Origin: JAQBDA01 sp963709875
Lineage (GTDB): Bacteria; Chloroflexota; Anaerolineae; Anaerolineales; UBA4823
Length of the DNA stretch: 64,000 bases
Direction: 5' to 3'
NCBI GenBank assembly: GCA_963709875.1
Contig: CAVPYB010000012.1
Coordinates: 62,001 to 126,000, forward strand
Every line of letters begins with the position of its first letter. Within the stretch, counting starts at the first letter, position 1. The notes under the pieces were generated by a model. The model did not search any database, was not told where the DNA came from, and saw only the letters and a list, made by a program, of their open reading frames with translations. The position numbers were made by a program, and so were the translations under genes. Below, one piece after another: positions 46,201 to 57,678 of this stretch.

Positions 46201-46820
46201 GGCTGGACCATGTCCTGGCCTCCGGGCGCAATGTCAATGTGCTGGTGCTGGATACGGAAGTGTATTCGAATACCGGCGGGCAGGCATCGAAATCAACCCC
46301 GCGCGGCGCGGTGGCCAAGTTCGCTGCGAATGGCAAAGGCATCTCGAAGAAAGACCTGGGGATGATTGCCATGGCCTACGGATATGTCTACGTCGCCCGG
46401 GTGGCGATGGGCGCCAGCGACCAGCAAACGCTGTCTACCTTCCTGGAAGCCGAAGCCTACGATGGCCCATCCTTGATCCTGGCATACAGCCACTGCATCG
46501 CCCACGGGTACGACCTTATCAAAGGTCTGGAGCAGCAGAAACTCGCCGTGCAGTCCGGGGCCTGGTCGCTCTACCGCTACAATCCCGATCTGCTCGATGC
46601 CGGCAAGAACCCGCTGGTGCTCGACTCCAAAGAGCCAAGCATCCCGCTCTCCAAGTTTGCCTATAACGAGACCCGCTACCGGATGCTGCTGCAGAGCAAC
46701 GAGCAGCGCGCTGAGGAACTCATGCAGCAAGCCCAGCAGGATGTACGCCGCCGTTGGACACAATACCAGCAGCTAGCTCAAATGCAGTTCAATGGAAACA
46801 GCGAAGAGCCAGAGGAATAG
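43227..46820 (+). CDS. nifJ: Pyruvate:ferredoxin (flavodoxin) oxidoreductase
   Basis: 1197 residues from ATG 43227 (GGAG upstream), the single-chain form. It oxidises pyruvate plus CoA to acetyl-CoA and CO2 and reduces ferredoxin, a central anaerobic step. Domains in order: N-terminal pyrimidine-binding (TLDGNEATARVAHLLSEVIA, YPITPSSSMGEHAD), transketolase C-like (VIVLMGSGAETASETAKYLA), gamma domain (GLGADGTVGANKNSIKIIGE), EKR region, and the 2[4Fe-4S] ferredoxin domain (CIQCGKCVFVCP and CTGCALCVEACP). A TPP domain follows with GACAGCGETPY, NATGCSSIYGG and GGDGWAYDIGYGGLDHV plus NTEVYSNTGGQASKST-like sequence. The 74-codon in-frame extension to 43005 is rejected. The gene is intact. Confidence 0.97.
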   Translation: MNKNMYTLDGNEATARVAHLLSEVIAIYPITPSSSMGEHADEWSAQTRPNLWGTVPSVIEMQSEGGAAGAVHGALQAGSLTTTFTASQGLLLMIPNMFKIAGELTPAVFHVSARTVATHALSIFGDHSDVMAARATGFAMLASSSVQEAQDLALVAHAATLKSRVPFLHFFDGFRTSSEVNKIELLAEKDIRAMIDDELVFQHRARALSPDRPVLRGSAQNPDVFFQARETVNPFYAACPDIVESTMKKFEEITGRKYSLFSYTGAADAEQVIVLMGSGAETASETAKYLAERGEKVGVLNVHLYRPFSVKHFLQALPPTVKVIGVLDRTKEPGAAGEPLYQDVVTAVNEGLAEGSVPYAQFAKRPYPRVIGGRYGLSSKEFTPAMVKGVFDEMLKAEPKNHFTVGILDDVSNTSLEYDATFHIEMPETIRCVFWGLGADGTVGANKNSIKIIGEETDNYAQGYFVYDSKKSGSVTISHLRFGPKPIRAPYQVGQANFVACHQFTFLERFNVLKYAMPGAVFLLNSIYGPNEVWDRLPEETQRAIIEKDLRFYVIDAYEVAGKTGMGGRINTIMQTCFFAISGVLPREQAIQEIKHAIDKTYGKRGEVVVKRNFEAVDQALSHMHEVSVPKAATSKLNLRPPVAAQAPEFVRQVLGAMIANEGDSLPVSAMPVDGTFPTGTAMWEKRNIALEIPVWEPDVCIQCGKCVFVCPHAVIREKVYSPDLLDGAPEQWQAVDARWKEFPEMKYSLVVSPEDCTGCALCVEACPAKDKTQVGRKAINMMPQPPIREQENTKWDYFLTIPQVDRTQISLKSVKNSQLLEPLFEFSGACAGCGETPYLKLLSQLFGDRAIIANATGCSSIYGGNLPTTPWTKNSDGRGPAWSNSLFEDNAEFGLGMRLTLDKQLEFAQELLTAFAAQVGEQLVDAILNADQSTEAGIKEQRERIELLKKKLANIDTPVARQLLSLADILSRKSVWIIGGDGWAYDIGYGGLDHVLASGRNVNVLVLDTEVYSNTGGQASKSTPRGAVAKFAANGKGISKKDLGMIAMAYGYVYVARVAMGASDQQTLSTFLEAEAYDGPSLILAYSHCIAHGYDLIKGLEQQKLAVQSGAWSLYRYNPDLLDAGKNPLVLDSKEPSIPLSKFAYNETRYRMLLQSNEQRAEELMQQAQQDVRRRWTQYQQLAQMQFNGNSEEPEE

Positions 46821-46834
46821 ATAAAAACAGACCG

Positions 46835-46867
46835 CGGGACAATGCCGGGATAGCCGGCGTTGTCCCG
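46835..46867 (+). promoter_or_regulatory. Intercistronic hairpin between nifJ and the DHOD-like gene
   Basis: A strong imperfect stem CGGGACAATGCCGG/GCCGGCGTTGTCCCG around GATA with no T-run. It fits an mRNA-stabilising or partial-termination structure that sets the ratio of the two genes. Confidence 0.5.
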
Positions 46868-46913
46868 TCACAACGATACTAGATGATATTCCAAGATTGT
46901 TGAGGTAAATGCC

Positions 46914-47903
46914 ATGGTTGATCTGACGACATCCTATCTGGGACTGCCACTGAAGAACCCCCTGCTGGCGTCCGCGTCCCCGCTCTCCAGAAAGCTGGAG
47001 AGCGCAATGCAGCTCGAAGAGGCTGGGGTCTCGGCAATTGTGATGTATTCCCTCTTTGAAGAGGAAATCGTCCAGGCAAGCCTGAAGATGGACCGGGACT
47101 TATCCAGGGGCGCTGAACATTTCGCTGAGGCAATGACTTACCTGCCTGACTACGGGATGTACTCAATTGGTCCGGAAGCTTATCTGGAACAGCTTAGCAA
47201 GCTCAAACAGGGGTTGAAGATACCGGTTATCGGCAGCTTGAACGGCGACTCCGGCGGCGGCTGGATCGATTACGCCAAAAAGATCGAACAGGCTGGTGCA
47301 GATGCTTTAGAGCTGAACCTGTATTTCCTGTCGACCGATCCCGACCTGACCAGTACCGAGCTAGAAGACGCACATGTTAAGCTGGTCAGCGATATCCGCG
47401 AGCAGGTAAAAATCCCTCTTGCGGTGAAGCTCAGCCCGTTCTACACCTCCCTGCCGAACTTCGCCCGCCGTCTTGCAGATGCCGGCAGCGATGGTGTGGT
47501 GCTGTTCAACCGATTCTACCAGCCCGACCTGGATCTGGAAGAGTTGGAGGTAGTGCCCAACCTGGTTTTGAGCAACTCAGGCGAGCTGCGACTACCCTTG
47601 CGCTGGATTGCCATCCTGTACAAGCGCATCCAGGCCGACTTTGCTCTCACGAGCGGGGTGCACACGGCTGAGGATGTGCTGAAATCGCTGATGGCAGGAG
47701 CCAGCGTCGTCATGATCGCCTCTGCCTTTTTGAAGAAGGGTATGGGGTTGGCTGGAACGATCTTGAACGATATGGCCCAGTGGATGGAAGAACACGAGTA
47801 CGAATCGGTCTCGCAGATGAAAGGCAGTATGAGCCAGCAAGCCGTAGGTGACCCAGACGCCTTCGAACGGGCGAACTACATGATCACCCTCGGATCCTAT
47901 TAG
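46914..47903 (+). CDS. Dihydroorotate dehydrogenase-like flavoprotein
   Basis: 329 residues with a TIM barrel of the DHOD class: TTSYLGLPLKNPLLASASPL, PVIGSLNGDSGGGWIDYAKK, ADALELNLYF, IPLAVKLSPFYTSLPNFARR, GVVLFNRFYQPDLDLEEL, SGVHTAEDVLKSLMAGASVV. This subgroup is commonly encoded directly after nifJ in anaerobes, as here, and is thought to be a redox partner or flavoenzyme rather than a pyrimidine enzyme; no pyr gene is near. The canonical active-site cysteine or serine loop of true DHODs is not evident. It lies 93 bases after nifJ with a hairpin between, and a terminator follows. Confidence 0.88.
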   Translation: MVDLTTSYLGLPLKNPLLASASPLSRKLESAMQLEEAGVSAIVMYSLFEEEIVQASLKMDRDLSRGAEHFAEAMTYLPDYGMYSIGPEAYLEQLSKLKQGLKIPVIGSLNGDSGGGWIDYAKKIEQAGADALELNLYFLSTDPDLTSTELEDAHVKLVSDIREQVKIPLAVKLSPFYTSLPNFARRLADAGSDGVVLFNRFYQPDLDLEELEVVPNLVLSNSGELRLPLRWIAILYKRIQADFALTSGVHTAEDVLKSLMAGASVVMIASAFLKKGMGLAGTILNDMAQWMEEHEYESVSQMKGSMSQQAVGDPDAFERANYMITLGSY

Positions 47904-47964
47904 AGATTCTTACAATCGGCGGGGCGGCTGTCTTGCGCCGGCTGCCAGCCGTCTTAAACGCACA

Positions 47965-48009
47965 ACCGGGATGCCTAGAATTAATCATGGCATCCCGGTC
48001 AATATTTTT
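47965..48009 (+). terminator. Terminator of the nifJ transcription unit
   Basis: Stem ACCGGGATGCC/GGCATCCCGGT (11 bp, perfect) with a 13-base loop, followed by CAATATTTTTG. Confidence 0.85.
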
Positions 48010-48047
48010 GCAACTTAAGGGATGAATCTGGGGTAAACGGCGGGAGT

Positions 48048-48305
48048 TTAGGTTTCGCTGCTGGTCTCCGGCATCTCGACATACTTCTTGTGCCGGTATA
48101 CGATGCGTCCACGTGTCAGATCATACGGGGACATCTCTACCCGCACACGATCGCCCAGCAAGATGCGAATATAATACTTGCGCATTTTGCCCGACAGGTA
48201 AGCAAGCACCTCATGCCCGTTATCCAGCCGCACTTTGAACTGGGTAGCAGGGAGCGCTTCGATCACCGTGCCTTCAACCTGAATTTTTCCTTCGTCCTTA
48301 GCCAT
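48048..48305 (-). CDS. infA: Translation initiation factor IF-1
   Basis: 85 residues, OB fold: IQVEGTVIEALPATQFKVRL, NGHEVLAYLSGKMRKYYIRI, LLGDRVRVEMSPYDLTRGRI, VYRHK. It binds the ribosomal A site with IF-3 and prevents early tRNA entry. GGAGGTG five bases before ATG is a strong ribosome binding site. It carries a longer C-terminal tail (KYVEMPETSSET) than the usual 71-73 residue form. It follows rpsU by 40 bases on the same strand rather than sitting in the spc/alpha ribosomal protein operon, and lies next to the rrn operon. Confidence 0.96.
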   Translation of the reverse strand: MAKDEGKIQVEGTVIEALPATQFKVRLDNGHEVLAYLSGKMRKYYIRILLGDRVRVEMSPYDLTRGRIVYRHKKYVEMPETSSET

Positions 48306-48345
48306 TTACACCTCCGGTATCTCTGCTTAGCGAATTATTGCTGAT

Positions 48346-48543
48346 TTAATCTGAGTCAGAAGACTGTCGACGCTTGATGCGGCGGATGGATTTCTTCTTC
48401 TGAATGCGACGCAGCTCACTCTTGGATACAAACCACCGCTTGCGGCGGACTGTGCTCAAGATGCCGCTCTTGGCAACCTTCTTCCGGAAGCGCCTGAGCA
48501 GCTGGTCTTGAGACTCGTTAGGGCGTAAGTTAACCGAAGTCAA
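48346..48543 (-). CDS. rpsU: 30S ribosomal protein S21
   Basis: 65 residues from TTG 48543, placed by a near-perfect AAAGGAGGTGAGAAG site seven to eight bases upstream. A longer open frame to 48612 lacks such a site. The family core VNLRPNESQDQLLRRFRKKV and GILSTVRRKRWFVSKSELRR is followed by the basic tail KKKSIRRIKRR. S21 binds near the anti-Shine-Dalgarno end of 16S rRNA during initiation, which fits its pairing with infA. A leader with its own promoter and a terminator-like hairpin lies upstream (48658-48841). Confidence 0.94.
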   Translation of the reverse strand: MTSVNLRPNESQDQLLRRFRKKVAKSGILSTVRRKRWFVSKSELRRIQKKKSIRRIKRRQSSDSD

Positions 48544-48657
48544 TCTTCTCACCTCCTTTCGTAGCAAACTGCTGAGAAGCCATCCCCAACCGGTGGGTCG
48601 GGTGCCTAGCAATAGCTTCTAGTCGTATCTACTTTCGAGCCGGCAGGCTGCGGGCAG

Positions 48658-48698
48658 TAAAAAAAAAGCCCGGCAAGCGTTCACAAACAATGCCGAGC
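48658..48698 (-). terminator. Strong terminator downstream of rrn and in the rpsU leader
   Basis: GCTCGGCA/TGCCGGGC stem (one G-U pair) with a 15-base loop, followed on the minus strand by nine or more T. It can end both the rrn transcript and the RNA started at the promoter at 48841-48813. Confidence 0.85.
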
Positions 48699-48806
48699 CA
48701 ACTTACAGCTAAAAATGGTATTGTTTCTGAATAAACCCGATACGCTCTCTCCTGGTTGCTACATTGTCAGCACAACAGACACAAGAGCGGGCCAGTGAAC
48801 GCCGCT
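48660..48806 (-). ncRNA. Candidate about 145-nt RNA or rpsU leader
   Basis: A region between 5S and rpsU with its own near-consensus promoter and a strong intrinsic terminator at its end, and no ORF of note. It could be an independent small RNA or the attenuated leader of rpsU-infA. No known RNA family was recognised. Confidence 0.45.
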
Positions 48807-48812
48807 GTAATA

Positions 48813-48841
48813 AGTATATCAGTACACCCAGCGCTTGTCAA
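48813..48841 (-). promoter_or_regulatory. Sigma-70 promoter downstream of 5S
   Basis: On the minus strand: TTGACA (48841-48836), 17-base spacer, TATACT (48818-48813). Predicted start near 48806. It drives the leader/small RNA and possibly rpsU-infA. Confidence 0.8.
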
Positions 48842-48855
48842 TTAAAATAGAAAAA

Positions 48856-48978
48856 GTCTCTCGGCAATGACCTACTCTCCCAGGGGGTCGCCCCCCAAGT
48901 ACCATCGGCGCTGATGGGCTTAACGACCGGGTTCGGGATGTGGCCGGGTGTACCACCATCGCTCCAATCACCAAGAGA
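48856..48978 (-). rRNA. rrf: 5S ribosomal RNA
   Basis: On the minus strand the sequence shows the 5S core, with CACCCGGCCACATCCCGAAC, CGGTCGTTAAGCCC, and GATGGTACTTGGGGGGCGAC closing into GGGAGAGTAGGTCATTGCCG. The terminal stem TCTCTTGG/CCGAGAGA sets the ends to within a few bases. It is the last gene of the rrn operon. Confidence 0.95.
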
Positions 48979-49129
48979 CTTTATTCTCGATGTTAACAAG
49001 ACCAAGTGAATAGTATCAGTTAAGGTAATTAGGAACAAGGTGATTAGGGGTAAGAGGTAAAACTAATTACCCATAACATGATTCCTGATTGCCTTGCATT
49101 CTGAAAAGTTCCGAGTTCTCCGCACCACG

Positions 49130-52109
<2,980 letters not shown>

Positions 52110-52391
52110 TCGTGATGCGGAGAAATCGAAACTTTTCAGCTATTGATGCTATCAATACTATTCAATTGGTAATGTGCGTCTTCGGCGGTTGACCGCCTGC
52201 GGCTGCTCCCTGTTTACTCCAGCGGAGGCACCCGCAGATTTTCAACCGTATTCATTTGTTAGAGGCAGGCAAAGCGACCCGGCAAAACGCCGGGTCGCAT
52301 TTTTCCCGTACGAGTTTGCCATTCCTATCTATTAGATAATCAGATCGTAAGCCAAGTGCCCTTCTTTTCTATTCTTATGCCGTCAACTCAG
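52110..52391. other. Spacer between tRNA-Ala and 23S with a strong hairpin
   Basis: Non-coding rrn spacer. At 52274-52298 a perfect 10-bp stem GCGACCCGGC/GCCGGGTCGC with loop AAAAC is followed on the plus strand by ATTTTT. In the rrn transcript direction (minus) the T-run is short, so it is more likely a processing structure, or a terminator against antisense transcription. Confidence 0.6.
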
Positions 52392-52465
52392 TGGAGATGA
52401 CGGGAACTCGAACCCGTGACTTCCGCCTTGCAAAGGCGGCGCTCTCCCAGCTGAGCTACATCCCC
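52392..52465 (-). tRNA. tRNA-Ala (anticodon TGC)
   Basis: Acceptor GGGGATG/CATCTCC, D arm GCTC/GAGC, and anticodon stem CCGCC/GGCGG with loop TTTGCAA (anticodon TGC). The T stem ACGGG/CCCGT encloses an eight-base loop TTCGAGTT instead of seven, so the gene is 74 nt. It lies in the 16S-23S spacer, the usual place for this tRNA. The extra T may be an indel error. Confidence 0.93.
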
Positions 52466-52517
52466 AGTCATTCCCAGGCTGGCAACCGTGCAATCGGCGA
52501 AGTCCACAGCCATGTGG

Positions 52518-52591
<74 letters not shown>

Positions 52592-52756
52592 TTGTTAAGG
52601 CAGACCTTAGCAACTGAGAAGTGATAGAAAGGACCGCCTATCCTGACGGACAGGCACTTCGTCGCATCCAGGTGTCTCGACACCACTGACGAGACGGTTG
52701 TTGAGTAGAGCTCGCCTCCGCATCACTTGAATGCCAGAGGTTGGCTCAGATCTCGT
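52592..52756. other. 16S to tRNA-Ile spacer
   Basis: Non-coding transcribed spacer of the rrn operon; nothing beyond expected processing stems was noticed. Confidence 0.7.
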
Positions 52757-54264
<1,508 letters not shown>

Positions 54265-54372
54265 AACTTTTCACATCACGAAGATGTGTTACGTTACGGA
54301 TTTACTGGAATTGACAAAGCTGTCTTTCTATCACTCTTCAGTTGTTAAGGTCCTTCCAATCGAGCGGGCTGG
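54265..54372 (-). other. rrn leader
   Basis: Transcribed leader between P2 and 16S. No gene. The region to 54572 also contains an inverted repeat CCGATGTC/GACATCGG (about 54440-54466) that may take part in processing. Confidence 0.55.
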
Positions 54373-54401
54373 ATTTTACCAGCATCACCCTGGCCTGTCA
54401 A
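54373..54401 (-). promoter_or_regulatory. rrn promoter P2
   Basis: Minus strand: TTGACA (54401-54396), 17-base spacer, TAAAAT (54378-54373). About 110 bases upstream of 16S. Confidence 0.75.
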
Positions 54402-54578
54402 GGTTGAACCCAGATGCTCTGCTGAGAGACACAACAGCCGATGTCTAATACTCTCTCGACATCGGCACGCCAGACCAACAAACACTCCGTTCTGGTCTCT
54501 GACGCAGGGGCGTCTTCTCAATTGTTAGCGATCTTCCCTTGACGGGGCGAGATCAAAGCTCGTCGTTTACGTCCCCCT

Positions 54579-54606
54579 ATTATACTAAAACTTGCAGAAA
54601 TGTCAA
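54579..54606 (-). promoter_or_regulatory. rrn promoter P1 (consensus)
   Basis: Minus strand: perfect TTGACA (54606-54601), 16-base spacer, perfect TATAAT (54584-54579). The start is predicted near 54572, about 310 bases upstream of 16S. An insertion sequence begins 17 bases upstream of the -35. Confidence 0.88.
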
Positions 54607-54622
54607 GCAGAATCACCTGGTG

Positions 54623-56099
54623 GTGAGCGCGGAAATGTTGTCAGAAAAAAAGCCTCCTGATAAGATCAAGGTGAATAAACCAAAAAGATCTTCCCAGGAG
54701 GCCTAAGATGGAGTTTACCACACAAGAGTTAACGCCGATCGCCGAGCAGATGGCGAGATTGTGCGTCCAGAAAGTAAAAGAGCAGGAAAAAGACCGCAAC
54801 ATCATGGAACTCGAAGCTGGCATTCGACGGGGTCTCAAGCAAATGGGCAAAATGGTCTTAGGGAGCACCCTGAGTCGAGCAGATAGCCGTGCAGACAAGG
54901 AGCTTGACTGTGAATGTGGCGGTCAATTGGTGTATCAGCGAAAGCGGACAGCAAAGCTTGAGAGCCTGTTTGGCTGGGTGGAATACGAGCGCAGCTATTA
55001 TGCGAGTTGTCGGTGTGGAAAAGGGCAGGCGCCTTTAGATCAAGAATATGGGCTGGAACCAGGAGAGATGACGCCCGGGCTGGCCCGGCTCTTGGCCCTG
55101 GCAGGTTCAGGATTGCCGTTTGGGGAGAGTGCGGCTTGGATGAAAGAATTCATGTTGCTGGAGCTGTCCGAGAACAGCATTCGCAAGGAAACGCAGGGCT
55201 TTGGACAATCCCAGGAGGAAGTGGAAGAGCAGCACAAAGCCCAATCGCAAGATGAAGAGCGTCTCCAAGAACGTTTACGAACGGAAACAGAGCGGCCTGA
55301 GCGGCTGTATGGGTCTCTCGATGGTGCCCACGTGCGCATCGAAGACCCTGACGAAGAAGAAGAATGGCGCGAAATGAAAGTGGGCTGCTGGTTTGAAGTG
55401 GAAGCGGTTCCTGAGGGTCAAAAAACGAAACGCCATCAGCAGAAAGAAGCCATCGGGCAGCAAGCATTGCGAGCCAAGAAGCAGCAGTATTATTGTGACA
55501 TCCTCGAAGTCGACCAATTTGCAGACTTGTTTTGGACCACAGCGTGGCGGGCCAAAGTGGATTTCGCCCAAGAGCTGGTCTTTCTTGGAGATGGGGCTAA
55601 ATGGATCTGGCGATTGGTCACAACTTATTTCCCCAACGCAGTTCAGATTGTTGACTGGCACCATGCTGAAGAATATCTTGAAAAGGTCGCCAAGGATGTC
55701 TTTCCCAGAGGTGAACAACGCACAGCCTGGCTGGAAGAAGTTACCACCGCCCTGTGGTGGGGCCAGACCACCTACGTAATCGGGGCCTGTGAAGCCTTGG
55801 CTCCGCATTCTGCTGAAGCTAGCGCTGCTCTCACCTACTTCCAGCACAATCAAGCCCGTATGCAATATGACAAGTTTCGAGAACAAGGCTACATGATTGG
55901 CAGCGGCACCATTGAGAGTGCTTGTAAACAAATCGTCTCCCAGCGCTTGCGTTGTTCGGGAGCACAATGGACCCTACAGGGTGCCAGACGAACCGGAAAA
56001 GCCCGAGCTGCCTGGTTGAGCCACAATGATGACTGGCAAATCCTTTGTCAGATGCGTGCTGGTTTACCTCTCGCTATCTGACAACATTTGCGCGTACAC
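54623..56099 (+). mobile_element. ISKra4-like insertion sequence, intact, with 9-bp target duplication
   Basis: Terminal inverted repeats of 23 bp (54623-54645 and 56077-56099) match at 20 positions and share AAATGTTGTCAGA. The element is flanked by direct repeats CACCTGGTG (54614-54622 and 56100-56108). It is 1477 bp long with one intact transposase. Perfect flanking duplications suggest recent movement. Confidence 0.88.
54708..56081 (+). CDS. ISKra4 family transposase
   Basis: 457 residues. The N-terminal zinc-like segment LDCECGGQLVYQRKRTAKLE and SCRCGKGQAPLDQEYGLEPG is typical of the ISKra4 type. The catalytic core includes LYGSLDGAHVRIEDPDEEEE (first Asp), LGDGAKWIWRLVTTYFPNAV with IVDWHHAEEYLEKVAKDVFP (second Asp), and IGSGTIESACKQIVSQRLRC (Glu). 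AGGAGG is eight bases before ATG 54708, and the stop falls inside the right inverted repeat. Codon use and lysine/glutamate richness differ from neighbouring genes, as expected for an acquired element. It is transcribed away from the rrn operon. Confidence 0.9.
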   Translation: MEFTTQELTPIAEQMARLCVQKVKEQEKDRNIMELEAGIRRGLKQMGKMVLGSTLSRADSRADKELDCECGGQLVYQRKRTAKLESLFGWVEYERSYYASCRCGKGQAPLDQEYGLEPGEMTPGLARLLALAGSGLPFGESAAWMKEFMLLELSENSIRKETQGFGQSQEEVEEQHKAQSQDEERLQERLRTETERPERLYGSLDGAHVRIEDPDEEEEWREMKVGCWFEVEAVPEGQKTKRHQQKEAIGQQALRAKKQQYYCDILEVDQFADLFWTTAWRAKVDFAQELVFLGDGAKWIWRLVTTYFPNAVQIVDWHHAEEYLEKVAKDVFPRGEQRTAWLEEVTTALWWGQTTYVIGACEALAPHSAEASAALTYFQHNQARMQYDKFREQGYMIGSGTIESACKQIVSQRLRCSGAQWTLQGARRTGKARAAWLSHNDDWQILCQMRAGLPLAI

Positions 56100-56115
56100 C
56101 ACCTGGTGATGTTGT

Positions 56116-57639
56116 TGTTCAGCGATATTGACACCCCCTGACTGTTCAGGGAAAATGTCACCCTATGGAAAACAAGGTGACATTAACGATGAAAGAACAG
56201 CACAAACTGAAGATGGTGATCGACTACGAAGCCGGGAAAATAGAAGCACAAAGAGCCGCAGAACTGTTGAGCATCTCGAAGCGGCAGTTTCGACGATTGG
56301 TGGCGGCTTACCGCCAGCGAGGGATTGCCGCCCTGGCACACGGGAACCGTGGCAGAAGCCCTGCCAACCGCATTTCAGAGGCGGTGAAGCAGGAGATCCT
56401 CCGGTTGGCCAAGGAGAGCTACCGGGACTACAATGACTGTCACTTCACCGAAGAACTGGCTGAACAAGCGGAGCCGATCGTGGTATCGCGCTCGACGCTG
56501 CGGCGCATCCGGCGGGCAGCCGGGCAAGGCAGCCCCAGGAAGCGACGAGCTCCGGGTATCGCAGTCGTCGGGAACGGTATCCGCAGGCGGGGATGATGCT
56601 GCAAACCGATGGCAGCCGCCACGATTGGTTGGAAGGGCGTGGCCGGTGGTTGACCCTGGTGGCCATGATCGACGATGCCAACAACGAAGTGCCTTGGGCA
56701 GTCTTTCGGGAAGAAGAAGATGCGGCTGGCTACTTCCTGGTGCTGGAGCAGATTTGCAGGAGCAAAGGTATTCCCCAGTCGATCTACGCCGATCAGCACA
56801 CCATCTTTCAGAGCCCCAGCCAGCCGAGCGTGGAGCAAGAGCTGTACGGCAAGCTGCCGCGCAGCCAATTTGGGCGCCTGGTGGACGAACTGGGCATCCA
56901 GTTGATCGCCGCCCGCAGCCCACAGGCCAAAGGGCGTATCGAACGGCTGTGGGGTACCTTGCAGGACCGGCTGGTCAAAGAATTGCGCAAGGCGGGAGCC
57001 AACGACCTGGAGAGTGCCAACCGGGTCCTGGCGGCTTACCTGCCCAAGTTCAATGCACGCTTTCAGATCAAAGCGGCTCAACCGGGTTCGGCTTATCTCC
57101 CCTGGCCACCTGATCGTGACCCAGCGCACTACTTCTGCTTCAAGTACACCCGCACGGTGACCAACGACAACACCATCCCTTTCAACAACTACCGCCTGCA
57201 GATCCCACCCGGACCAGATCGCAAGAGCTACGCCAAGGCCAAGGTCGAGCTGCACCACGCCATGGATGGCAGCCTGGCTGTCTTCTACCAGGGACAACCA
57301 CCTGGTCACCTTCCAGCCAGCCACCTGCGCTCCCCCTCGGGTGGGTCTCTTCCAACCGGCTACCCCCGCAACCACGCCTGCTAAGCCACAAGCAACCACC
57401 CTGCCCAAACAGCCCAGGCAACCCTGGAAACCCCCTCCTGACCACCCCTGGAAGCAGTCCAGGATTTCTTTGAAAGGAAGAAAATTGGGATGACTAACAA
57501 CCATGAAAAAAGACGAGCAGACCGGATTGCTCCTGATCTTCTCGCCTTTCCTTTGGGGTGGTTCAGATTATACTTACACCCAGCTATTGGTCAAGGTGAC
57601 ATTTTCCCTTACCAGTTAGGGTGTCATTTTCCCTGAACA
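56116..57639 (+). mobile_element. Second insertion sequence (ISNCY-like), transposase disrupted
   Basis: Long related ends: left from TGTTCAGCGATATTGACACC (56116), right complement from TGTTCAGGGAAAATGACACC (57639 inward). Each is followed by a second inner copy ending in GGGAAAATGTCACC, so each end carries a doubled motif of nearly 50 bases. No target duplication was found. An 11-base direct repeat AGCAGAATCAC occurs at 54606-54616 and 57645-57655, bracketing both elements. Confidence 0.8.
56165..57493 (+). pseudogene. ISNCY/integrase-core transposase, two frameshifts
   Basis: Open pieces 56165-56596, 56593-57384 and 57266-57493 belong to one DDE transposase of about 440 residues. An N-terminal helix-turn-helix (YEAGKIEAQRAAELLSISKR, QFRRLVAAYRQRGIAAL) leads to the RNase H-like core. 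Core residues are Asp in MMLQTDGSRHDWLEG, Asp in QSIYADQHTIFQ and Glu in ARSPQAKGRIERLWGTLQDR. A proline-rich C-terminal tail lies in a third frame. Breaks fall near 56548 (expected YRSRRERYPQAGMMLQ) and 57295. A programmed shift is possible at the first but not needed at the second. Treated as inactive or mis-sequenced. Confidence 0.8.
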
Positions 57640-57678
57640 ATGACAGCAGAATCACGTACTTTTTTTCACGATCTCCGG

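Noticed and set aside
52274..52304. Terminator of a plus-strand gene
   Set aside because: No plus-strand gene lies upstream; the hairpin is inside the rrn spacer.
56165..56596. Programmed frameshift producing a fused transposase
   Set aside because: A second break near 57295 also separates coding pieces, so decay or sequence error explains both more simply; no slippery heptamer was evident.
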